This document shows, piece by piece, positions 20,075-27,092 of a stretch of 64,000 nt of DNA. The position numbers were made by a program, and so were the translations under genes. Positions within the stretch are counted from its first letter, which is position 1, and every line of letters begins with the position of its first letter. The DNA lies in the NCBI RefSeq assembly GCF_001618005.1, contig NZ_LQXA01000044.1:1-64000 (forward strand), written 5' to 3'. This stretch comes from Clavibacter tessellarius (GTDB lineage: Bacteria; Actinomycetota; Actinomycetes; Actinomycetales; Microbacteriaceae). The notes under the pieces are model-generated. The model saw only the letters and a program-made list of their open reading frames with translations. It had not been told where the DNA came from and ran no database searches.

Positions 20075-21303
20075 CGCCCGGTCTCCGCGGTGAAGGCGGG
20101 CTCCGCCTGCGTGTCGAAGGTGCGCGAGACCCGGGCGCCGTCCGCGAAGTCGATCTCGTGCAGCCGCCGTTCGAACGGGCCCGCGAGGTAGGCGCGCTGC
20201 TGGTCGGCGACGAGGGTCGGGATCCGCCCGGCCGCCAGCGAGTCGGCGACGAGCGGGCCGGTGTCGGCGATCACGGCGCCGTCGGCCCCGGACAGCACGA
20301 GCACGCGGCCGTCGCGGGCGAGGGCGAGCAGGTGCTCGTCGGCGTCGTCGACCGCGGTCACGTGCACGAGCGGAGACGGCGCCGGGAGCAGCCGCCAGGA
20401 GCGCTCGCGGGTGTCGAGCAGCCAGATCCCCTGGTCCCCGGCGAGGGCGGCGACCGTCGGCCGGCCCTCGCGGTTGTCGAAGGACGTGGCGGCGGGGGCC
20501 GTCGTGCCGTCGGGGTACGGGATCCGCTCGACGCTCAGCTCGTCGCCGTCCACGCTCGCGAGCAGGGCGCCGTCGGAGCAGCCGATCACGGCGCCGACGC
20601 GGGTCGTGATGGTGCCGGCCGCGTCCGGGCACGCCTCGACGAGGCCCGTGCGCGCGCCGTCGGCCGTGTATCCGGCCACCGTCGCGTCGGCGCCCCGGCC
20701 CTCGGTGACGAGCGCGAGGGACCCGACGGGCACGACCATGCCGGGGCCGGGCTCGCCGTCGAGGCGGAACCGCTCCTCCACCTCGCCCTTCGCGAGCGCC
20801 TCGGTGTCGAGCAGCACGGCCTCGCCCGATTCGGGGAAGAAGAGGCCCGTGCCGCCCGTGGTGGAGAGGTTGGTGGTCGCGACCGTCGCGGTGCCGGCAC
20901 CCTCGACCGTGCCCAGGAGGCGCGGATCCGCCCGGTAGTAGTGGAAGTGGTCCACGTGGTCCCAGGTCCAGACGCCGCTGTCGACGATCTCGACGCCCGC
21001 GTCGGTCTGCGCGAAGAGGTACCGGCCGTCGGTGTCCATCGCGGCGGGGGCGCCGACGCTGCCGAGCTCGGCGACCGATCCGTCGAGGAGGTCGAGGTGC
21101 GTGACGGCGCCGGCCGGGTCGATGGACGTGAGGCCGAGGCGGGGCTCCGACAGCTCGGCGGCACCGGAGACGGCGCCGTGCCCCTCCCCCTGGTCGTCGG
21201 CGGTCGGATCCGCGGTCGGCGCCGCGGCGGGCGCGGTCGAGCAGGCGGTGAGGGCGAGCGCGAGGCCGGCCAGGAGTGCGGGAGCGGTGGTGCGGGGGCG
21301 CAC
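20071..21303 (-). CDS. aztD: Zinc metallochaperone AztD, lipoprotein
   Basis: A 410-residue lipoprotein: lipobox LALTACST, then a Pro/Ala linker, then a beta-propeller. It carries the His cluster DHVDHFHYYRADP expected of AztD, which binds zinc and loads AztC. I start it at GTG 21303 because GAGAGGA lies just before it and this gives a clean signal peptide; a longer frame upstream encodes only Pro-rich spacer. Coupled to aztC by an ATGA overlap and 55 bases after aztB. Likely co-regulated with aztB from the Zur-like site at 22329. Confidence 0.82.
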   Translation of the reverse strand: MRPRTTAPALLAGLALALTACSTAPAAAPTADPTADDQGEGHGAVSGAAELSEPRLGLTSIDPAGAVTHLDLLDGSVAELGSVGAPAAMDTDGRYLFAQTDAGVEIVDSGVWTWDHVDHFHYYRADPRLLGTVEGAGTATVATTNLSTTGGTGLFFPESGEAVLLDTEALAKGEVEERFRLDGEPGPGMVVPVGSLALVTEGRGADATVAGYTADGARTGLVEACPDAAGTITTRVGAVIGCSDGALLASVDGDELSVERIPYPDGTTAPAATSFDNREGRPTVAALAGDQGIWLLDTRERSWRLLPAPSPLVHVTAVDDADEHLLALARDGRVLVLSGADGAVIADTGPLVADSLAAGRIPTLVADQQRAYLAGPFERRLHEIDFADGARVSRTFDTQAEPAFTAETGR

Positions 21304-21358
21304 GGGGTCCTCTCGGTGGGGTGGATGGCAGGGTCGCGGCGGTCGTCCGCCGCGGAGG

Positions 21359-22306
21359 TCAGGGGGCGGGGGCGGTGGATCCGGCGGACGGGCCCGCGAG
21401 GACCGGGTCGAGGGCGGCGGCGCGGGCGGCGTCATCGCGGTCGACCGCGCCGGCTGCGCTCCCCCGGCCCCGCGCGCGCAGCGCCGTGACGGCCGCCCGC
21501 GCCACGCCGGAGAGCGCGGCCACGGCGATGGCGGTGGCCGCCACCGACGCCCCGGCCGCCGTCGCCGCGTGCCAGGAGACGAGCAGCCCGACGAGCACCG
21601 AGGCGATGCCGAGCACGGCGGCGAGGGCCATCCGGGTGGGGATCCGCGCGGTCCAGTGCCCGGCCGCGACCGCGGGTGCGAGCAGCAGGCCGACGACGAG
21701 CAGGGATCCGACCGCCTGGTACGACGCGACGACCGCGAGCGTCACGAGCCCCACGAGCGCGGCCTGCGCCGAACGGGGGCCGAGGCGGAGCACGGCGGCG
21801 ATGCGCGGATCCAGCGCGAGCGCCACGAGCGGTCGGTGGAACGCCCACGCGACGCCGAGCCCCACGACCGCGGCGCCGGCCAGCAGGGCGATGTCGACGG
21901 GCGCGATGGCGAGGATGTCGCCGAAGAGGATCGAGGTCGCGTCGGTGGCGAAGCTGCCCGAGTGCGAGACTACGACGACGCCGAGGGCGAGCATCGCGAC
22001 GAAGAGCAGGCCGATGCTCGTGTCGTAGGAGAGCCGGCCGCGGCGCTGGAGGGCGGCGATCCCCAGGCTCATCGCGACCGCGCTCAGCGCGCCGCCGACG
22101 AGCACCGGCAGGCCCAGCACCGTGGCGAGCGCGACGCCGGGCAGCATCCCGTGCGCGAGCGCCTCGCCGAGGAACGCCATGCCGCGGATGACGACCCACG
22201 TGCCCACGACGCCGCAGAGGATCGCGACGAGGGCGCCGCCGAGGAGGGCGCGCTGGAGGAAGTCGAGCGCGAACGGCTCGAGTATTCCGCGGGTGAGGAA
22301 GGACAC
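21359..22306 (-). CDS. aztB: Zinc ABC transporter permease AztB (ZnuB family)
   Basis: A 315-residue polytopic membrane protein of the ABC-3 family, with about eight to nine hydrophobic spans (for example VAILCGVVGTWVVIRGMAF and AVGSLLVVGLLLAPAVAAG). The coupling motif GLLLAPAVAAGHWTAR faces the ATPase. A polar Ala/Arg tail of about 45 residues follows the last span. GTG 22306 is preferred as start; it lies 23 bases from the inverted repeat shared with the divergent aztA. First gene of the leftward unit aztB-aztD-aztC-aztD-like. Confidence 0.9.
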   Translation of the reverse strand: MSFLTRGILEPFALDFLQRALLGGALVAILCGVVGTWVVIRGMAFLGEALAHGMLPGVALATVLGLPVLVGGALSAVAMSLGIAALQRRGRLSYDTSIGLLFVAMLALGVVVVSHSGSFATDATSILFGDILAIAPVDIALLAGAAVVGLGVAWAFHRPLVALALDPRIAAVLRLGPRSAQAALVGLVTLAVVASYQAVGSLLVVGLLLAPAVAAGHWTARIPTRMALAAVLGIASVLVGLLVSWHAATAAGASVAATAIAVAALSGVARAAVTALRARGRGSAAGAVDRDDAARAAALDPVLAGPSAGSTAPAP

Positions 22307-22328
22307 GATCCCCGACCGTAGTCGAGAA

Positions 22329-22343
22329 TGAGAACGCTTATCA
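22329..22343. promoter_or_regulatory. Zur-like operator between aztB and aztA
   Basis: TGAGAAC-G-CTTATCA, an imperfect 7-1-7 inverted repeat of the length and spacing of actinobacterial Zur (Fur-family) boxes. It sits in the 55-base gap between the divergent aztB and aztA starts, where one bound dimer could silence both. A near-perfect version of the repeat occurs upstream of the COG0523 gene at 24176. Zur rather than another Fur homologue is inferred from the target genes. Confidence 0.7.
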
Positions 22344-22361
22344 AATGCGTAGGATCGGAGC

Positions 22362-23009
22362 GTGCCCCCTCCTCCACCCGCCGTCGCCCTCCGCGGCATC
22401 CGCGTCGACTTCGGCGACCGGCGCGCGCTCGACGGCGTCGACCTCGACCTCCTGCCGGGGACCCTCACGGTGATCGCCGGCCCCAACGGCGCCGGCAAGT
22501 CGACCCTCCTCGAGGTCGTCGCCGGCACCCGCGCGCCCGCCGCAGGGACCCGCTCCGCCGCGGATCGCGCGGCCTTCGTGCCGCAGCGCGCCGCCGTCTC
22601 GGACCGGTTGCCCGTCACCGTCCGCGACGTCGTGACGGTCGGCGCGTGGGGTCGATCCGGGAGGTGGCGACGCCTCGACGCGGACGCCCGCCGGGCGGTC
22701 GACGACGCGCTCGACCGCCTCGGCCTGATCCCCCTCGCCTCGCAGGGATTCGCCGCGCTGTCGGGCGGGCAGCGCCAGCGGGCGCTGCTCGCGCAGGGGC
22801 TGGCGCGCGGCGCCGACCTGCTGCTCCTCGACGAGCCGACCACCGGCCTCGACGCCGCGAGCGCCGCGCGGATCCGCGCGATCATGCGCGCGGAGGCCGA
22901 CCGCGGGATCGCGGTGGTCGCCGTCTCGCACGACCCGGCGGTGCTGGCCGAGGCGGACCGGGTGGTGCGGCTCGAGGACGGTCGCGTGGTCGGGGACGAG
23001 GCGCGCTGA
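22362..23009 (+). CDS. aztA: Zinc ABC transporter ATPase AztA
   Basis: A 215-residue ATP-binding subunit with Walker A GPNGAGKST, Q-loop FVPQRAAV, signature LSGGQRQRALLAQGLARG, Walker B LLLLDEPTTGLD and switch His VAVSHDP. It would power the AztB channel. GTG 22362 follows AGGATCGGAG. Transcribed away from aztB with a shared Zur-like site between them. At about 215 residues it is slightly shorter than the usual 240-250 of ZnuC/MntB-type ATPases, because the C-terminal helices are trimmed. Confidence 0.9.
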   Translation: MPPPPPAVALRGIRVDFGDRRALDGVDLDLLPGTLTVIAGPNGAGKSTLLEVVAGTRAPAAGTRSAADRAAFVPQRAAVSDRLPVTVRDVVTVGAWGRSGRWRRLDADARRAVDDALDRLGLIPLASQGFAALSGGQRQRALLAQGLARGADLLLLDEPTTGLDAASAARIRAIMRAEADRGIAVVAVSHDPAVLAEADRVVRLEDGRVVGDEAR

Positions 23010-23051
23010 GCGGCGCGCCTCGCCTGCTCCCGGCTCCCGGCGGCGCCCGCC

Positions 23052-24161
23052 TCAGTGCCGGTGCTCGGTGTCCCAGGCGGGGAACGGATCCGCGTACGCG
23101 CGCCACGCGTCCGGCCCCGCGACCAGCTCGGCGGGCTCCAGGAGGCAGGCCCCGAGGATCCGGTCGAGCGCCTCGCCGTCGAGCCCCTCCCCCACGAAGG
23201 CGATCTCCTAGCCCGCGGGCGACTCCGGATCCCAGCTCGGCATGCCGGTCGGGTCGAGGCTCAGCACGTCGCCTGCCGTCGACCACTGGCCGACCGTCTC
23301 CGGCCGGCTCGCGAGGCGCACGAGCCCGCGCGACCGCACGATGCGCCCCGCCGGTCCCGGCACGAGCTCGCACGCGACGGCCCGGCGCAGGCGGCCGGGG
23401 TGGAACGGGCGCGGATCCCGGAAGACGTGCACGCCCATCGGCGCCGCCTGATCCGACGGCCCGTCGGGCGCGGCCAGCACCGCGAGCCGCGCCGGCAGCC
23501 GCCCCGCCAGCGCCACCTGCCAGCCCATGCCCGCCGCGAGGCGCCGCACGCGCTGCCGGGCGATCCGCACGGGCACCGGCACGAGGGCGTCGCGGTCGCC
23601 GTGCGTGACGATCCGGGCGTCGGGCGCGAGCAGGCCGACCAGCGCGACGACGCGTCGGGCGTCGGCGGTCGGCCGCTCCGGATCCAGGTCCGCGAGCACC
23701 ACGACGCTCGCGCACTCCAGCCGCCCGGCGAGCCGCTCGCCCGCGTCGAACGGGGCCGCGTCGTCGTCGCGAGGGTCGAGCAGCACGTCGCGGATCTCGG
23801 CGACCGAGGAGACGGCCACGACGTCGAGCACACCGATGGGCGTGGATCCGGGATGCCGCGCCTCGACCACGTGCTCCAGGACCAGGGCGACCTCGAGCGG
23901 ATCCGCGGCGGGCTCGAGCGCGACGACCGCGAGGCCGCGGCGGCCGTCGTCGACGTCCGCGATCAGCCCCTCGGCAAGCACGGCGCCGAGCCGGCCGCTG
24001 TCGCCGTCGGGCGCCTCGACGACCTGCGGATCCGCGGCCTCGGGCGATCCGGTGACGGCGGCGGCCACTCGCGAGGCGGCGCGCAGGGTGCTCGCCGAGA
24101 CGAGGGTCACGGCCAGGCCGCCGCGCGTGACGGGAGGGATGGCGTTCGGGTGGGCGTCCAT
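23052..24161 (-). pseudogene. COG0523 (CobW/ZNG1-like) protein interrupted by an amber codon
   Basis: Read from ATG 24161, the frame gives 317 residues and stops at TAG 23208-23210. Directly after this codon the same frame continues EIAFVGEGLDGEALDRILGA... to a natural TGA at 23052-23054, which is the conserved CobW C-terminal motif (usually RQEIVFIG). The TAG stands where Gln (CAG) is expected, so a single C-to-T change cuts off the last 51 residues, including an acidic/His tail (DTEHRH). The N-terminal half also lacks a recognisable P-loop: where GxxxxGK(S/T) should be, it reads LVSASTLRAAS. Family members deliver metal, often under zinc starvation, and a Zur-like repeat lies 15 bases upstream. 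It may be a true nonsense allele, an unusual short form or a sequencing error. Confidence 0.75.
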
Positions 24162-24175
24162 CCGCCCAGCTTAGA

Positions 24176-24190
24176 AGAGAACGGTTCTCA
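24176..24190. promoter_or_regulatory. Zur-like operator upstream of the COG0523 gene
   Basis: AGAGAAC-G-GTTCTCA: a 7-1-7 palindrome with one mismatch between arms, sharing TGAGAAC/GTTCTCA with the aztA/aztB site. It lies 15 bases before the COG0523 start codon. COG0523 metallochaperones are classic Zur targets, which supports reading both sites as one zinc regulon. Confidence 0.72.
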
Positions 24191-24288
24191 TCAAGCACCG
24201 GGAGGGCATCCGGGGCGGCGACCGGCGGGGCGGCCGGTGTCCCCGGCGCGACCTAGGCTGCGGGAGGGGGACGACGACAGGGAGACGC

Positions 24289-24645
24289 ATGGCCGACGAC
24301 AGGGATCCGCAGCGCGCCGACGAGGGCTCCGCGCCCGGCACCGAGCCGCTCGAGGCCGTGCGCTTCGGGCTCGACGGGTGGGTGCTCGAGGTCGACCTCG
24401 ACGAGGCCGACGCCCGCGCGCTCCGGTCGACGCTCGCGCCCTACGCCACGGCCGGGCGGCGCACCACCGTGACGGTGACGCCCGTGGCGGATCCCCCGCC
24501 CGTGTCCTCCGGCGCGAGCCCGGCCGCGACGGGCGAGCGCGCCGCCGCCCGCGCCTGGCTCGAGGCGAACGGCCACCGCATCGGCACCCGCGGCCGCATC
24601 TCCGCCACCCTCATGACCCTGTACCGCGCGCGCGACGGGCGCTGA
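24289..24645 (+). CDS. Lsr2-family nucleoid-associated protein
   Basis: A 118-residue protein with both halves of Lsr2. The N-terminal oligomerisation part reads VRFGLDGWVLEVDLDEADARALRSTLAPY (positions about 25-53, cf. Lsr2's V-FGLDG-x-YEIDL). The C-terminal DNA-binding part is RAWLEANGHRIGTRGRISATLM, containing the RGR motif that inserts into the minor groove of AT-rich DNA. Lsr2 bridges DNA and silences acquired AT-rich genes. The linker is Pro/Ser-rich. A GGGAGAC ribosome site precedes the ATG. It may be an extra copy beside the main chromosomal lsr2; the two AT-richer islands in this window are the kind of DNA it would coat. Confidence 0.82.
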   Translation: MADDRDPQRADEGSAPGTEPLEAVRFGLDGWVLEVDLDEADARALRSTLAPYATAGRRTTVTVTPVADPPPVSSGASPAATGERAAARAWLEANGHRIGTRGRISATLMTLYRARDGR

Positions 24646-24694
24646 CCGGCGCGACCCACGTGGCGGGTGCGACCCGTCCGGGCACGATGGAGGC

Positions 24695-25288
24695 GTGAGC
24701 GCCGCCGACCCCCGCCTGTTCCCCGTACTCCCGCGCCTCGAGGGCGAGCGCGCGGTCCTCCGCCCCTTCACCCCCGCCGACGTCGAGGCGATGGGGCCGA
24801 TCCTCGCCGACCCCGACGTGATACGCCTCACCGGATCCGCGCACACGAGCGCCGAGGTCGCCGAGATGGCCGGGCGCCCTGAGCTCGACGACCGCACGCG
24901 CACCTGGTACGCGACGCGCGCCGACCAGCCCGACCGCCTCGACCTCGCGCTCGTCGACCGCGCGACCGACGCGTGCGTGGGCGAGGCCGTGCTCAACGAG
25001 TGGAGCCCCGAGGACCGCAGCGCGAACCTCCGCATCCTCATCGGCCCCGCCGGCCGCGACCGCGGGCTGGGTTCGGAGGCCGTGCGCCTCCTGGTCGACC
25101 ACGCGTTCGCCGCGACCGACCTCGCGCGCATCTCCCTCGAGGTCCTGGACGTCAACCCCCGCGCCAGCCGCGTCTACGCGCGCGCGGGCTTCGTCGAGGA
25201 GGGCCGGCTCCGCGCGGCCTTCCGGTTCGACGGCGAGCCGGTCGACGTGATCGTGATGGCGGTGCTGCGGTCGGATCGGCGGGGCTGA
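24695..25288 (+). CDS. GNAT acetyltransferase, RimJ/RimL type
   Basis: A 197-residue N-acetyltransferase: the opening LEGERAVLRPFTPADVEAMGPIL is typical of the RimJ/RimL/SpeG subgroup, the acetyl-CoA motif is GPAGRDRGLGSEAVRLLVDHAF, and SLEVLDVNPRASRVYARAGFVEEGRLR closes the fold. Targets of this subgroup are N-termini of ribosomal proteins or small amines; the substrate here is unknown. Starts with GTG 24695, 49 bases after the Lsr2-like gene, so the two may be co-transcribed. Ends ahead of a strong hairpin. Confidence 0.87.
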   Translation: MSAADPRLFPVLPRLEGERAVLRPFTPADVEAMGPILADPDVIRLTGSAHTSAEVAEMAGRPELDDRTRTWYATRADQPDRLDLALVDRATDACVGEAVLNEWSPEDRSANLRILIGPAGRDRGLGSEAVRLLVDHAFAATDLARISLEVLDVNPRASRVYARAGFVEEGRLRAAFRFDGEPVDVIVMAVLRSDRRG

Positions 25289-25403
25289 TCCGGCCTCGTC
25301 CCGGTCCCAAGGGGAGCGCGACGGGCGCGACCGGGCCGGGACGATGACAGCCGCCCGGGAGCCGCCCGCGCGCTGAATCCCGGAGATGCACCGCGCTGAC
25401 GCG

Positions 25404-25444
25404 CCGACGGCCGGCGTCCCCGCGAGGGAGACGCCGGCCGTCGG
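25404..25444. terminator. Strong hairpin between convergent genes
   Basis: A perfect 15-base stem (CCGACGGCCGGCGTC / GACGCCGGCCGTCGG) with an 11-base loop, 18 bases beyond the end of the secreted-protein gene at 25463 and 116 bases beyond the acetyltransferase. It can stop transcription from both sides. A near-identical hairpin lies beyond the next paralogue at 26219. Confidence 0.8.
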
Positions 25445-25462
25445 TACGTGCGGATGGTCCGG

Positions 25463-25996
25463 TCAGCGACGCCAGGTCGGCGCGTGGCGCGTGAAGAGGG
25501 TCCAGCTGTGGTGCACGGTGTCGATCTGACCGAATCCGTCGACGAACTGGCCTTCGCAATTGGGGTTGGGGAAGCTGACGACGCTGGTGCCGTACTCCGA
25601 CGGGATGAAGACATTCACGTGACTGTCGGTGTCGAGGTTGTTCCGGTAGTTCGGGAAGGTCTCGCAGTAATGGAAGCTCGGACGGTCGGCCCCGTTGACC
25701 CACTTGTTGCTGGGGCCCGCGACCATGAACGACTCGACGTTCTGCCCGCCGCGGGAGACCGGGGTCCAGTGCGTCGTGAACGTGTACATCTGGGTGGCGA
25801 CCTTGGATTCCGTGGGGTCCCCGGCCGGGCTGGTGCTCACGGAGGACTCGGCGGCGTGGGTGGTCGACGGGGCCGCGGACGCCGGCGCGATGCCGAGGCC
25901 GACGGTGGCGGAGAGCGCGACGGCCGCCGCGGCGGCGACGGTCCCCGCTCGGCGGCGGAGGCGCGAGGGTCGGGTGGAGTGCGTGGTGGATGGCAT
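25463..25996 (-). CDS. Small secreted protein, duplicated family, copy 1
   Basis: A 177-residue exported protein of unknown function. The basic leader, hydrophobic core (AGTVAAAAAVALSATVGLG) and APASA cleavage site form a clear Sec signal peptide. The mature part has two cysteines (HYCETFP, NPNCEGQ), likely one disulfide, and many aromatic and Asn residues. It shares THW, GGQN-SF, C-T-P-Y and the ending W-LFT-HAP with the next gene, so the two are paralogues that have diverged in the mature part while keeping nearly the same signal peptide and leader. GGAG lies ten bases before ATG. Small, fast-diverging secreted proteins in a plant-associated actinobacterium are candidates for host interaction, but nothing here proves it. 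Confidence 0.75.
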   Translation of the reverse strand: MPSTTHSTRPSRLRRRAGTVAAAAAVALSATVGLGIAPASAAPSTTHAAESSVSTSPAGDPTESKVATQMYTFTTHWTPVSRGGQNVESFMVAGPSNKWVNGADRPSFHYCETFPNYRNNLDTDSHVNVFIPSEYGTSVVSFPNPNCEGQFVDGFGQIDTVHHSWTLFTRHAPTWRR

Positions 25997-26218
25997 GACG
26001 ATGATGCTCCGTTCGTGGGTGGGAGATCAGAGGCTAAGGAGCCCGCCGATCCCGCGGACGGGCGCATCCACACCGAGCGGGTGATGGGGACTCTCGGCAC
26101 CCACGCACCGCGGATGTGCATGCGCGCACGACCCGCGACGCCGCGCACGCGCCCCGCCGCGCGAGGCCGAGCTGGTGGAGGGACCGACCGCACCTCGTCG
26201 GCGGGTCGCGCTGACGGA

Positions 26219-26257
26219 CGACGGCCGACGTCTCCGCGGGGGAGACGTCGGCCGTCG
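26219..26257 (-). terminator. Hairpin after secreted-protein copy 2
   Basis: A perfect 17-base stem (CGACGGCCGACGTCTCC / GGAGACGTCGGCCGTCG) with a five-base GCGGG loop, 20 bases beyond the stop at 26277. It is nearly the same as the hairpin at 25404 and is followed by the same 3' sequence (GTGCGTGCGGAT...GGTCAGCGA), so it belongs to the duplicated unit. Confidence 0.8.
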
Positions 26258-26276
26258 GTGCGTGCGGATCGTCCGG

Positions 26277-26834
26277 TCAGCGAGGAGCCGGCGCGTGGTG
26301 CGTGAAGAGCGTCCAGTGGATATCCCCCCTGTCGATCGGACCGCTTCCGCCGACCTTCGAGTAGTCGTAGCCGGTGCACGAGGGGCCGGAGTAGCTGGTG
26401 ACGGTGGTGTTGAGGATCTGCGGCAGGACGATGCCCACGTTGCGGTAGTCAGTGATCTTGGGGTCATATCCGGGGTACGTGACGCATTCGTTGATGTCGT
26501 TGACGGCCAGCCCACCCGGCCTGACCGAGTAGCCCCGGATGCGGAAGGACCGGATGTTCTGCCCCCCGTCGGCGACCTTGACCCAGTGCGTCTGGAACAC
26601 GAACCGGTACTGCGCGCCGGGCCACTTGGGCGCCGGTCCGGGCTTGGCTCCGGGGATGGTGATCTGGGAGGCGTCGGTGGGGGTGGACGCCGGGGCCGCG
26701 GCGGCCGTGGCTGCGGATGCCGGCGCGATGCCGAGGCCGAAGGTGGCGGAGAGCGCGATGGCCGCGGCGGCGGCGACGGTCCCCGCCCGGCGGAGGCGAC
26801 GCGAGGATCGGGTCGAGGGCGCGATGGATGGCAT
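26277..26834 (-). CDS. Small secreted protein, duplicated family, copy 2
   Basis: A 185-residue paralogue of the protein at 25463. The signal peptide (MPSIAPSTRSS..., core GTVAAAAAIALSATFGLG, cleavage near APASA) is almost the same, while the mature part differs at most positions but keeps THW, GGQN-SF, two cysteines (NECVTYP, PSCTGYD) and WTLFTHHAP. A Pro/Lys linker (PGAKPGPAPKWPGAQ) separates the leader from the conserved domain. ATG 26834 follows CGGAGCACCATCGCC, the same leader as copy 1. No domain recognised. Surface or extracellular role inferred from the signal peptide only. Confidence 0.74.
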   Translation of the reverse strand: MPSIAPSTRSSRRLRRAGTVAAAAAIALSATFGLGIAPASAATAAAAPASTPTDASQITIPGAKPGPAPKWPGAQYRFVFQTHWVKVADGGQNIRSFRIRGYSVRPGGLAVNDINECVTYPGYDPKITDYRNVGIVLPQILNTTVTSYSGPSCTGYDYSKVGGSGPIDRGDIHWTLFTHHAPAPR

Positions 26835-27092
26835 GGCGATGGTGCTCCGTTCGTGTGTGGGTAGAGCGAGAGGTTAGGGAACCATCCCGATCCCGCGGGC
26901 GCGCCCATCCACAGCGAGCAGGCGCTGGGGACACCGCCGTACCCTTCCGTCTCGGATGTGCATGCGCGTTCGCGTACGCCGCGCACCGCGCCGGACGCAT
27001 GCGCACCGCGAACGATCCGCGCCCGCCCCATCACGCACGACGCCCGCCGGCCGCGGATGCGGCGCGACGGGCGCGTGGTCGAGCGGGTGCGG

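Larger units (their letters stand above)
25404..26990. repeat. Tandem duplication of a secreted-protein unit (two copies of about 0.8 kb)
   Basis: Unit 1 runs from about 25404 to 26130 and unit 2 from about 26219 to 26990. Each holds a hairpin, a secreted-protein gene and a shared upstream stretch (CGGATGTGCATGCGCG at about 26111 and 26954). Hairpins are 815 bases apart and start codons 838 bases apart. Conservation is high at both edges and in the signal peptide, low in the mature region. Confidence 0.7.

Noticed and set aside
23208-24161. Treating the COG0523 gene as a complete 317-residue protein
   Set aside because: The conserved C-terminal motif continues in the same frame directly after the TAG, so truncation is the simpler reading.
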